Assembly: GCA_945861275.1 (NCBI GenBank)
Contig: CAMATZ010000020.1
Location: forward strand, 1-64,000
Direction of reading: 5' to 3'
DNA: 64,000 bases
DNA from: Bordetella parapertussis
Lineage (GTDB): Bacteria; Pseudomonadota; Gammaproteobacteria; Burkholderiales; SG8-41
Part shown: piece after piece, positions 1-8,306 of the stretch
Layout: every line of letters starts with the position of its first letter
Position numbering within the stretch: the first letter of the stretch is position 1
The notes under the pieces: generated by a model
The model's input: the letters and a program-made list of their open reading frames with translations, nothing else
What the model was told of the DNA's origin: nothing
The model's database searches: none
Program-made: the position numbers and the translations under genes

Positions 1-1
1 A

Positions 2-115
2 GTTGATGAGTGCGGCGAATGTGGCCACCTCATGCCGACCCCAGCAGGACAGGACAAATTGCAGCGTTGTCTCCACGTCTTCACCGGAATGCTCGACATC
101 GCCCGAAAATCGTAG
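2..115 (+). CDS. Possible 3' end of an upstream gene (partial)
   Basis: An open frame enters the window at base 2 and runs 37 codons to a TAG at 113-115. Its third codon positions lean towards G/C, and it contains a CGECG motif near its start. No family is recognisable from so short a tail. It could be the C-terminus of the preceding polysaccharide-locus gene, or chance. The other two forward frames look less gene-like. Confidence 0.3.
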   Translation, partial: VDECGECGHLMPTPAGQDKLQRCLHVFTGMLDIARKS

Positions 116-154
116 CGCTATCGTTTCAATCCGCTAAAGTCACACGAAAATTGT

Positions 155-1693
155 ATGATATTCAAGATCTACGATTCAGAGGCGGTCGCGCGAGTGTTTT
201 TCAAGGGTTATTTCTTTGGGAGCTTGTTTTTAGGTTTGATAGCGTTATACGGACTGGCTTCCGGGGCTGGAATATTATCTACGCTATCTGGTTTTGCTTA
301 TATTGTTATTGCTTCGCTGTTAAGTCTGAATAAAAGGTTTCGCAGAAGCCCCTTTTCTATTCTGTTCTGTTTTTTTACGTTTCTATTTCTAAACATTCCT
401 GCAGCTTTTATTTTGGTTGAGGGTAGTGATTATATTTATGGCGAGGGACTGACATCCATTTCATTCGCACAAAGCGATTACCAGCAATCTCTTCCCTTGG
501 GTTTTTTGTATCTATCAGTTTTCTGGTTTGCAATGTGGCTTGCGATTATTTCGGCACGCGCAAGAAGACGAAACATCAACCAAGAGAGTTTTTCGTCAAT
601 CAGCCCAATGCATATTCTGTTGCTGGGCATCATTGTTCTAGTTGTTACATGGATTGATAATCAAAGTATCACTGATGTTCGTCTGGGAGGGGCGGAACAT
701 ATAAATTCGTTACTGGCTTTTATTTTTTTTGATCATGCATATCTGGTCATGGCGGGCTTGATATTGTTTTACAAGTTGAACGAACCCGCGCACGTCGTAA
801 ATTCAAAAAGAATTGCTATGCTAGTATCTGCACTACTTATTGGGTTTACATTCATACAATTTATTGCCGGGAGTAAAGCTGCCATTCTTACAACTTTCAT
901 ATTGCTTGTTTTTTTCCCCTTTTCCATTTTTAGAGAATATCCTCACGCACAAGTCCCATTCCCATCCCCTAAATTCCTTGTGGTAATTGTGTTTTTGACG
1001 CTGCCGCTGTTTTATATTGCATTAATCCAGCGTATTAGTTTAGGCAGTGCTATTGCCCCTGATTTTGGTACCCTGTTGGCGGGTATCTCTGAAATTGATG
1101 CGAGTGTGGTTTATGACATTGCCAATCAAATATTTTATCGCTTTTCTCAGGGCGGGATTGACAGGTTTTTGTTGATATTTCAATCTTTTGTTATCAATTC
1201 CTTTGATCCGGCCACTTCAAGAGAATATGTCATTTATTTGGCGAAAAACACGTTAAATTTACTTCTGCCCGGCACCCCTTTTCCTGAATCGTATGTACCG
1301 TCTTCTCAGCTATTCGCGCAGGTCCTTGAAAAGAATCTTGTGGGTTGGGATCTTGATTCAAGCGCACTTCTTATACAATTGAACTCACAACCATATACAA
1401 TATTTGGAGTTTTTATAATAATCTTTAATTTTACTGCCCCTGCTGTTTTATATTTATTTACTTTTGTTTTTATATTTGTTTTTAACAGAATGAGTCACAT
1501 TTTTTCAAAAATAACGATGCTGTATTTTTTTGCCGGAGCATTATCCTCATATGGCATTGAAATTGCGATTGGTAACAGTGCTCATTTGTTTGTGAGTATC
1601 CTGATCATGTACTTTTTGTTAAAACTCTTCTCACGATTTCATACAAAGTTAGCGGTCAAGTCCAACCGCATACACTCCCCGGCCCCGACCTAA
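155..1693 (+). CDS. O-antigen/EPS repeat-unit polymerase (Wzy-like), polytopic membrane protein
   Basis: This 512-residue protein is almost entirely hydrophobic, with about 10-12 predicted membrane segments and larger polar loops around residues 285-400. That is the layout of Wzy-type polymerases, which join lipid-linked repeat units in the periplasm. No sharp sequence motif exists for the family, so the call rests on topology, length and context: glycosyltransferases and a methyltransferase follow directly. The gene is clearly AT-richer than its downstream neighbours, with many TTT/ATT/TTA codons, as is common for horizontally acquired wzy genes. The ATG at 155 has no clear Shine-Dalgarno sequence, so the start could be slightly later. 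It could instead be another polytopic polysaccharide protein such as a flippase, but the long loop argues for a polymerase. Confidence 0.65.
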   Translation: MIFKIYDSEAVARVFFKGYFFGSLFLGLIALYGLASGAGILSTLSGFAYIVIASLLSLNKRFRRSPFSILFCFFTFLFLNIPAAFILVEGSDYIYGEGLTSISFAQSDYQQSLPLGFLYLSVFWFAMWLAIISARARRRNINQESFSSISPMHILLLGIIVLVVTWIDNQSITDVRLGGAEHINSLLAFIFFDHAYLVMAGLILFYKLNEPAHVVNSKRIAMLVSALLIGFTFIQFIAGSKAAILTTFILLVFFPFSIFREYPHAQVPFPSPKFLVVIVFLTLPLFYIALIQRISLGSAIAPDFGTLLAGISEIDASVVYDIANQIFYRFSQGGIDRFLLIFQSFVINSFDPATSREYVIYLAKNTLNLLLPGTPFPESYVPSSQLFAQVLEKNLVGWDLDSSALLIQLNSQPYTIFGVFIIIFNFTAPAVLYLFTFVFIFVFNRMSHIFSKITMLYFFAGALSSYGIEIAIGNSAHLFVSILIMYFLLKLFSRFHTKLAVKSNRIHSPAPT

Positions 1694-1703
1694 ATGGGCG
1701 GCC

Positions 1704-2603
1704 ATGCTTACTGCCGTAATTCCTACCCGTAATCGTCCGGGCGATCTGGCGAAGGCTGTGGCTTCGATTCGTGCGCAGACCCGACCTCCGGACGAATTCA
1801 TCATCGTCGACCAGAGCCCCGGCGACGAATCCCGCATTTTGGTCGAGTCCCTTATGTCAGGGGACGGGCGCATCCAGCTCGTCTATATTCACGACCCGCG
1901 CATTTCCGGCCTAGTGGAGGCAAAGCGCGTCGCGGCCGAGCGAGCTGGCGGAGACATCGTCTGTTTTCTTGAGGATGACGTGATCCTGGAGCCCGACTAC
2001 ATCGAGCGGATTGAACAGGGCTTTTCCGATCGCCCCGAAATGGTGGGCTGCTGCGGCATCGTGACCAACCCGCCACGCCAGCTACCCGGGTACGAGTTTA
2101 TCTACCACCTGTTCCACCGTGGGATCTTCAGGGATGTCCGCGTTGGTCTTTATGAACGTTTCAACGGGCGGGGCCATCCCCTGATTGCCAGCGACGTGCT
2201 GTCTGGAGGAATGTCGGCCTGGCGGCACGAGGTTTTCTCCGTCGTGCCGTTCGATGTCGCCAACGGCTTCTTCATGATGGAAGACATAGATTTCTCTACC
2301 CGGGTCGCCAGGCATTTCGGCCCACGGCTATACATCAATCCGAATGCCCGCCTCGAACATCACTGGTCGCCGGTCAACCGCGAAGTCCTCGCACCAAGGC
2401 AGCGGCGCAAACTCACCGAGTATATCGTCTATTACAAGAAGCGACGCGACTGGCCAGGGACGACCTTTGCCTTGCCTTGGCTGCTGTTGGGGTTGCTTCT
2501 CGAAGCCGCGATCCGGTCCCTCTCGGCCCGCTCTTTCGGCCCGCTCCAGGGGTATTTCGCTGGCATGCGCGACGGCTTCGCAAAGCCCCTGGTGTCAGAA
2601 TAG
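1704..2603 (+). CDS. Family 2 glycosyltransferase
   Basis: This 299-residue GT-A fold transferase carries the N-terminal nucleotide-binding strand (TAVIPTRNRP, residues 3-12) and an acidic metal-binding cluster EDD at 90-92 inside FLEDDVILEPDYIE. A second acidic stretch, MMEDIDFSTRVARHFG, lies near residue 195 and fits the catalytic-base region. The C-terminus has a short hydrophobic segment (LPWLLLGLLLEAAIRS) that may tether it to the membrane. It should add a sugar from an NDP donor to the undecaprenyl-linked repeat unit on the cytoplasmic face. It starts 10 bp after the polymerase stop and is much GC-richer. Donor and acceptor cannot be told from sequence. Confidence 0.85.
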   Translation: MLTAVIPTRNRPGDLAKAVASIRAQTRPPDEFIIVDQSPGDESRILVESLMSGDGRIQLVYIHDPRISGLVEAKRVAAERAGGDIVCFLEDDVILEPDYIERIEQGFSDRPEMVGCCGIVTNPPRQLPGYEFIYHLFHRGIFRDVRVGLYERFNGRGHPLIASDVLSGGMSAWRHEVFSVVPFDVANGFFMMEDIDFSTRVARHFGPRLYINPNARLEHHWSPVNREVLAPRQRRKLTEYIVYYKKRRDWPGTTFALPWLLLGLLLEAAIRSLSARSFGPLQGYFAGMRDGFAKPLVSE

Positions 2604-2673
2604 TTGTCGCGTCACCTGAAATAAAACCATATCAGGGGCGGGCAAAGAGTCGGAGTGAAACCCTTTACAGGCT

Positions 2674-3591
2674 ATGAACTATCAACTGATGCCACTAAGT
2701 TTTGGCAGAAACGCATCAAGTCAAGAAATCTCTCTTATTCAAATGAACTCTGAAACAAATATTGATCGCAAAACAGTTGCCGGATTCGGCGACGAATGGA
2801 GTCGCTTTGATCAAACCGGTATGCCTGACGCCGAGGCAAAAGAACTGTTTGAGGGATACTTCTCCATCTTTCCTTGGGCATCGTTGCCGAGTAACGCCAC
2901 AGGCTTTGACCTGGGGTGCGGCAGCGGGCGATGGGCACGCTGGGTTGCGCCAAGGGTAGCCACGCTGCACTGCATCGATCCGAGCGACGCGATAGAAGTG
3001 GCGCGTAGGAACCTTGAATCGCAGCCAAATTGTGTATTGCATAAATCCGGTGTCGATGATATGCCGCTTCCCGACCAGTCGATGGATTTTGGCTACAGCT
3101 TAGGCGTGCTGCATCACATACCCGATACGCAAGCCGCTTTATCTGCATGCGTTAGCAAGCTTAAGCCTGGAGCGCCATTCTTGTTGTATGTGTATTACGC
3201 CTTTGACAATAAGCCTGCTTGGTATCGCTTCGTATGGCGACTTAGTGATTTTCTACGTCGAGTGGTGTCTCGCATGCCAAATGCTTTGCGCTATGCTGTA
3301 AGTCAAGGAATTGCTGGATTGATTTATTGGCCAATTGCGCGAGCATGCAAGCTCGCTGAGATGATCGGAGTGAACGTGTCTAACTTGCCGCTATCCTCCT
3401 ATCGAAACAGAAGCTTTTATGTGATGCGTACCGATTCCTTGGATCGTTTTGGTACCAGGTTGGAACAACGTTATAGTGCAGCTCAGATTCGAGAGATGAT
3501 GGGGGTCGCTGGGCTGAAAAACATTCGCTTCAGTGATGCAAGCCCATATTGGTGTGCAGTAGGCTTTGCTAAGAACATCGCCACTAAATAG
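2674..3591 (+). CDS. Class I SAM-dependent methyltransferase
   Basis: The Rossmann methyltransferase signature is visible: motif I GFDLGCGSGRWARW (about residue 73), an acidic residue after the second strand (HCIDPSD), and the motif IV/V region DFGYSLGVLHHIPDTQAALSA around 130-147. The protein is 305 residues long. In this context it most likely O- or N-methylates a sugar of the repeat unit, sometimes a chain-terminating step, but the substrate is inferred. An internal ATG at 2743 would remove 23 residues that are not part of the fold and could be the true start; neither site has a strong Shine-Dalgarno sequence. Confidence 0.8.
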   Translation: MNYQLMPLSFGRNASSQEISLIQMNSETNIDRKTVAGFGDEWSRFDQTGMPDAEAKELFEGYFSIFPWASLPSNATGFDLGCGSGRWARWVAPRVATLHCIDPSDAIEVARRNLESQPNCVLHKSGVDDMPLPDQSMDFGYSLGVLHHIPDTQAALSACVSKLKPGAPFLLYVYYAFDNKPAWYRFVWRLSDFLRRVVSRMPNALRYAVSQGIAGLIYWPIARACKLAEMIGVNVSNLPLSSYRNRSFYVMRTDSLDRFGTRLEQRYSAAQIREMMGVAGLKNIRFSDASPYWCAVGFAKNIATK

Positions 3592-3602
3592 GTAGGCAAC
3601 GT

Positions 3603-5567
3603 ATGTGTGGTTTTACTGGTTTCTTGAGCAGAATGGAACTTGATGAATTTGAGTGCAAAAACGCGCTTTTAACGATGACAGACACCCTTCTTCACCGGGG
3701 GCCGGACAGCGGTGGTCAATGGGTCGATATGAGGGCTCATATCGCAATGGGCCACCGGCGATTGGCGATTGTCGATTTATCTCCAGCGGGGCACCAGCCC
3801 ATGGCATCGGTTACGGGGCGTTACGTGATCGCCTTCAATGGGGAGATATACAATCACTTGGCTCTTCGTGAGCAGTTGGGGAGAGGCTCCTGGCGTGGGC
3901 ACTCCGATACCGAGACCCTTTTGGCCGGCTTTGAGGTTTGGGACGTTCAGGGAACAGTTGAACGTTGTATCGGTATGTTTGCTATGGCGGTGTGGGATAG
4001 AGTCACGCGTACGCTGACTTTAGTGCGAGACCGCTTTGGGGAAAAACCACTCTATTACGGCTGGCACGGCCAAGGCAACAGGGCTGTATTTTTGTTTGGA
4101 TCGGAGCTGAAAGCACTCAAGGCACACCCCTCTTTCGTGGCGGATATTGATCGCGACGCATTGTGCTTGCTGATGCGCCACAACTGTATACCGGCCCCTT
4201 ACTCTATATATCGGGGTATCTGCAAATTGGCCCCTGGTAGCTTGTTAAGCGTAACAAGGGAGCAGCGAGAGATCGAGGTTGTGCGCTATTGGTCGGTCGG
4301 TGAGACTGCCATGGCTGCGTGTGCAACACCTTATGCTGGAAACGCGGAGCAGGCAGTTGATGAATTGGAAGTGTTGCTTAAGTCTGCAGTGCGCCAGCAG
4401 ATGATGGCTGACGTGCCTCTTGGTGCGTTTTTGTCTGGCGGGATTGATTCTTCTACTGTAGTGGCCCTGATGCAGGCGCAATCGAACCGCCCGGTCAAAA
4501 CGTTTACCATCGGTTTTAATGAGAGCGGCTATAACGAAGCAGTTCATGCGAAGGCAGTGGCTGCTCATTTGGGTACTGACCATACGGAATTGTATGTGAC
4601 GCCACAGCAGGCAATGAACGTTATTCCGCGCCTGCCATCGCTTTATTGCGAGCCGTTTTCTGATTCCTCGCAGATACCCACTTTTTTGGTGTCGCAGTTG
4701 GCGCGCCAACATGTCACGGTGTCGCTCTCGGGCGATGCGGGCGACGAATTGTTTTGCGGGTATAACCGTTATCTGCTAGCCAATCGATTGTGGAAGAAGT
4801 TGTCGCGTTTGCCGACGGGTAGTCGAAGGTTGGCTTCTTATGGTCTGACGGCGCTGTCACCGTCAGGATGGAATGCCTTGCTTGGACCCGTTCAAAGGTG
4901 TCTGCCGGCATCGCTGCGGCATGCGAATTTAGGCGACAAACTGCATAAAGCAGCCGAGGTCTTGGCTTCTAGCAGTATGGATGCGTTGTACTTGGGCTTG
5001 GTGTCGCATTGGGACGATCCGGCGAGCTTGGTTATTGGTGCAAACGAACCACCAACTATGCTGACAGGTACCGCGCCGCAACTTACTGGGCTGGATGAAA
5101 GCCAACGAATGATGGCACTAGATACGCTGACTTATCTGCCAGACGATATTTTGGTGAAGGTGGATCGTGCTGCGATGGGGGTATCTCTGGAGAGCCGAGT
5201 GCCGTTTCTGGATCATCGCGTGTTTGAGTTTGCCTGGCGTTTACCACAGTCGATGAAATTGCGGGATGGCGTGGGCAAATGGGCGTTGCGCCAGGTGTTG
5301 TACCGCCATGTCCCACGTGAATTGATTGAGCGCCCCAAAATGGGGTTTGGTGTGCCCATTGATAGTTGGCTGCGTGGTCCTTTGCGTGAGTGGGTTGAGA
5401 GCTTGCTGGACGAGTCACGATTGCGCCGTGAGGGCTATTTTAACCCGGCGCCTATTCGTCAAAAGTGGGCGGAACATTTGAGTGGACGACGAAATTGGCA
5501 GTACCATTTGTGGGATGTGCTAATGTTTCAAGCGTGGTTAGAAAATACTAGTACATCGTTCCATTAA
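3603..5567 (+). CDS. asnB: Asparagine synthase, glutamine-hydrolysing (AsnB type)
   Basis: The protein starts MCGFTG, so Cys2 becomes the Ntn glutaminase nucleophile after Met removal. Further glutaminase residues are present: HRGPDSGG (31-38), FNGEIYN (78-84) and the SDTE loop near 101. The synthetase half carries the ATP-pyrophosphatase P-loop LSGGIDSS (277-284) and a second SLSGDAGDELFCGYNRY motif. At 654 residues it matches the AsnB/WbpS-like long family found in polysaccharide clusters, where members amidate uronic acids using glutamine nitrogen. Because a uronic-acid epimerase and a UDP-sugar dehydrogenase follow, sugar amidation is at least as likely as asparagine synthesis. The gene begins 11 bp after the methyltransferase, suggesting one transcript. 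Confidence 0.88.
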   Translation: MCGFTGFLSRMELDEFECKNALLTMTDTLLHRGPDSGGQWVDMRAHIAMGHRRLAIVDLSPAGHQPMASVTGRYVIAFNGEIYNHLALREQLGRGSWRGHSDTETLLAGFEVWDVQGTVERCIGMFAMAVWDRVTRTLTLVRDRFGEKPLYYGWHGQGNRAVFLFGSELKALKAHPSFVADIDRDALCLLMRHNCIPAPYSIYRGICKLAPGSLLSVTREQREIEVVRYWSVGETAMAACATPYAGNAEQAVDELEVLLKSAVRQQMMADVPLGAFLSGGIDSSTVVALMQAQSNRPVKTFTIGFNESGYNEAVHAKAVAAHLGTDHTELYVTPQQAMNVIPRLPSLYCEPFSDSSQIPTFLVSQLARQHVTVSLSGDAGDELFCGYNRYLLANRLWKKLSRLPTGSRRLASYGLTALSPSGWNALLGPVQRCLPASLRHANLGDKLHKAAEVLASSSMDALYLGLVSHWDDPASLVIGANEPPTMLTGTAPQLTGLDESQRMMALDTLTYLPDDILVKVDRAAMGVSLESRVPFLDHRVFEFAWRLPQSMKLRDGVGKWALRQVLYRHVPRELIERPKMGFGVPIDSWLRGPLREWVESLLDESRLRREGYFNPAPIRQKWAEHLSGRRNWQYHLWDVLMFQAWLENTSTSFH

Positions 5568-5825
5568 AGAAGTGGCCTCGCAAATCTGAACAAAGCTATA
5601 AGTGGAAACTCTGTGGATAACTTGGGCTAAAGTTGCCCCACCTTAAAGGAGTTTCTGAAGACGAAGACCAAAGCAAGCGGGCGGCGCACGCCGGGATGCG
5701 GCGGGTGCGCCGCCCTGATGCCTTCTTCTTCATCAGAAACTCCTTATGGCCAGACCGATTTCGATCCGGAATTATGCTCGGAGTTTCCACTTATAGCGCT
5801 GTTCAGATTTGCGGGGCCACTTCTC
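5568..5825. repeat. 258-bp palindromic MITE-like element
   Basis: Two outer arms of about 46 bp (5568-5613 and 5780-5825) are near-perfect inverted copies; each contains GCAAATCTGAAC and CTATAAGTGGAAACT or its complement. Inside them lies a second inverted pair, AAGGAGTTTCTGA at 5646-5658 and its complement at 5732-5745, and in the centre an 11-bp hairpin (5679-5689 with 5705-5715). On the minus strand the right arm reads AAGGAGTTTCTG-ATGAAGAAG, which resembles the ribosome-binding site and start of IS3-family orfA genes. The element begins right after the asnB stop. It encodes no convincing protein and looks like a non-autonomous derivative of two inverted IS ends. Confidence 0.7.
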
Positions 5826-5955
5826 CGTTTGGTGGCTTGCTTGGCGAAGCCAAGAGAAGCACGCTAAAAACTCACGGTATTTTCACAACCGGCGCTTTCC
5901 AATTGAAAATTGTGCTTGGCCAATATATAACAACAGTGGATGGGGCTGACGCCAA

Positions 5956-6963
5956 ATGAAGATTCTCATTACCGGCGTTGCCGGATTCATTGGTTCCACG
6001 CTTGCATTGCGTTTGCTTGCGCGCGGAGATGAAGTGCTCGGCATCGATAACATGAACGACTATTACGACGTGAGCCTCAAGGAGGCGCGGCTCGCGCGCT
6101 TGAATGCACTTCCTGGCTTTCGCTTCGAGCGGCTAGACATCGTCGATCGAGAAAATATGCGGCACCTTTTCGAGAGAGTACGCCCGGAGGCGGTGATGCA
6201 CCTTGCGGCGCAGGCGGGCGTGCGTTACTCCATCGAAAACCCGCAGGCCTACATTGATGCGAACCTGGTTGGCTTCGGCAACGTGCTGGAGGGCGCGCGG
6301 CGAACGAAGGCGGGCCACTTCGTATTTGCTTCGTCGAGTTCAGTATACGGTGCGAACGCGAAACTGCCGTTCGCCGAATCGGACAATGTTGATCATCCGG
6401 TTTCGCTCTACGCGGCCACCAAGAAGGCGAACGAGCTGATGGCCCACAGCTATGCCCACCTTTATAACCTGCCATGCACGGGCTTGAGGTTTTTCACGGT
6501 ATATGGCCCTTGGGGCCGGCCCGATATGGCGCTCTTCAAGTTTACCCGCAGCATCCTTGCGGGCGATCCGATCCCGGTGTTCAACCGCGGCGCGATGGTG
6601 CGCGATTTCACTTACGTCGATGACATCGTCACGGGCGTAATCCGGACGATCGACCAGCCGGCGGTGCCCAATCCCGCGTGGCAGGCTGCCAAGCCAGACC
6701 CGGCAACGAGCAATGCCGCGTATCGTATCTTCAACATCGGCAACAGCTCACCGGTGAAGCTCATGCACTACATAGAGGTGTTAGAACAATGTCTGGGAAA
6801 AAAAGCCAAGCTCAATCTGCTGCCGATGCAGCCGGGCGACGTGCCAGCGACCGTGGCCGATGTCTCCCGGCTCGCGGCGGCGGTCGGCTTCCGTCCGAAT
6901 ACACCAGTCGAAATCGGCGTGGAACGTTTCGTCGAATGGTATCAGTCGTATTACAAAGTATGA
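5956..6963 (+). CDS. NAD-dependent sugar epimerase, UDP-glucuronate 4-epimerase-like
   Basis: This extended SDR of 335 residues has the NAD-binding motif TGVAGFIGS (6-14), the acceptor-recognition DNMNDYYD (31-38), and the catalytic set SSSSVYG (126-132) with Y152-xxx-K156. The NDYYD stretch after the second strand and the overall length match UDP-glucuronate epimerases (Cap1J/LspL type), which interconvert UDP-GlcA and UDP-GalA, better than GalE. The substrate call is by family resemblance. It is followed 22 bp later by a UDP-sugar dehydrogenase, so the pair could make UDP-GlcA or UDP-HexNAcA and epimerise it. Confidence 0.82.
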   Translation: MKILITGVAGFIGSTLALRLLARGDEVLGIDNMNDYYDVSLKEARLARLNALPGFRFERLDIVDRENMRHLFERVRPEAVMHLAAQAGVRYSIENPQAYIDANLVGFGNVLEGARRTKAGHFVFASSSSVYGANAKLPFAESDNVDHPVSLYAATKKANELMAHSYAHLYNLPCTGLRFFTVYGPWGRPDMALFKFTRSILAGDPIPVFNRGAMVRDFTYVDDIVTGVIRTIDQPAVPNPAWQAAKPDPATSNAAYRIFNIGNSSPVKLMHYIEVLEQCLGKKAKLNLLPMQPGDVPATVADVSRLAAAVGFRPNTPVEIGVERFVEWYQSYYKV

Positions 6964-6985
6964 AATTCGGAAGCGGGAAAGAAAC

Positions 6986-8266
6986 GTGACAACAATTGCA
7001 GTCGTGGGGCTTGGCTATGTGGGTTTACCGCTTGCGATTGAGTTTGGCAAGCGTTACGACACTATCGGATATGACCTCTCCGAGGAAAAGATTCAGGCGT
7101 ATCGGGCATATCGCGATCCCACCGGAGAGGTTTCCGAGGCTGAGCTGCGTGCTGCCGTCCAGTTGCAACCGACAAGCGATGCTGCGGCGCTCGCAATGGC
7201 CGATTTCATCGTCGTCGCGGTGCCGACCCCTGTGGATAAAGCACACCAGCCCGATTTCAATCCACTCGTCAAAGCGAGTCGTGCCATTGGCCGGTATCTG
7301 CGCCGCGGCGCAATCGTGGTTTATGAATCAACCGTCTATCCCGGTGCTACTGAAGAGATATGTGTTCCTGTTCTTGAGGCCGAATCGGGCCTCAAGTGGA
7401 AAATCGATTTCAATGTCGGTTATTCCCCTGAGCGCATCAATCCCGGCGACAAACAGCACACGCTGACGCGCATCGTGAAAATCGTCTCTGGTGATACGCC
7501 AGAGACGCTTGCGCGCGTTGCAGAAATCTACGGTTCGGTTGTGTTGGCCGGAGTGCATCGCGCGTCATCGATCCGAGTAGCCGAGGCCGCCAAGGTGATC
7601 GAGAACACCCAGCGGGATCTGAATATCGCGCTGGTCAACGAACTCGCGATCATTTTCAATCGACTTGGTCTGGATACGCAGGAAGTACTCGATGCTGCGG
7701 GAACGAAGTGGAATTTCCTGCCGTTTCGACCAGGACTTGTGGGGGGGCATTGCATAGGTGTAGATCCCTATTACCTCACCCACAAAGCTGAAATGGTTGG
7801 TTATCAACCGCAGGTGATTCTCGCGGGGCGGCGCATAAACGACGGCATGGGTAAATACATTGCCGAGCAGACCGTCAAACAAATGATTCACAACGGCAAC
7901 TCAATCAAAGGTGCTGTGGTCAATGTGCTCGGGCTCACCTTCAAGGAGGATTGTCCTGACCTGCGTAATTCCCGAGTGGTAGACGTGATCCGCGAACTCG
8001 AGTCTTTTGGCATACGGGTTTTCGTCCATGACCCGGTGGCAAACGCCGATGAGGCTAAGCGCGAATACGGGATTGGCTTGTCCAGTTGGGGAAATTTGCC
8101 GACTGCTGCTGCCACTATTCTAGCTGTAGCGCATCGGGAACTTATTGCCCATCCCGTCGCGGACTTTGCGACAATAACGATTTCAAATGGATGCCTTGTG
8201 GATGTCAAATCAAAGCTTGATGCTGAAGCAGCTCGGCATTGTGGCCTGAAGGTTTGGCGTCTTTAG
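6986..8266 (+). CDS. Nucleotide-sugar 6-dehydrogenase (UDP-HexNAc/UDP-glucose dehydrogenase family)
   Basis: The GTG at 6986 is chosen because the NAD-binding motif begins at once (VVGLGYVGLPLA, residues 6-17), as in all members; an upstream in-frame extension overlaps the epimerase. The catalytic cysteine is C256 in GGHCIGVDPYY, with supporting K203 and N207 in EAAKVIENTQRD. At 426 residues, with the FTPEDCPDLRNS-type C-terminal domain (here LTFKEDCPDLRNSR), it is closest to the WbpO/TviB/VipA type that oxidises UDP-GalNAc or UDP-GlcNAc to the uronic acid in two NAD-dependent steps. UDP-glucose is the alternative substrate. It is coupled to the epimerase upstream. Confidence 0.85.
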   Translation: MTTIAVVGLGYVGLPLAIEFGKRYDTIGYDLSEEKIQAYRAYRDPTGEVSEAELRAAVQLQPTSDAAALAMADFIVVAVPTPVDKAHQPDFNPLVKASRAIGRYLRRGAIVVYESTVYPGATEEICVPVLEAESGLKWKIDFNVGYSPERINPGDKQHTLTRIVKIVSGDTPETLARVAEIYGSVVLAGVHRASSIRVAEAAKVIENTQRDLNIALVNELAIIFNRLGLDTQEVLDAAGTKWNFLPFRPGLVGGHCIGVDPYYLTHKAEMVGYQPQVILAGRRINDGMGKYIAEQTVKQMIHNGNSIKGAVVNVLGLTFKEDCPDLRNSRVVDVIRELESFGIRVFVHDPVANADEAKREYGIGLSSWGNLPTAAATILAVAHRELIAHPVADFATITISNGCLVDVKSKLDAEAARHCGLKVWRL

Positions 8267-8306
8267 ATTGCGATCCAGTCAATGCGAAAACTTCCGGACG
8301 GAAGCG

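Noticed and set aside
5633-5959. 108-codon frame across the palindromic element
   Set aside because: The sequence is repeat-derived and its translation matches nothing; the minus-strand frame only keeps an IS3-like start.
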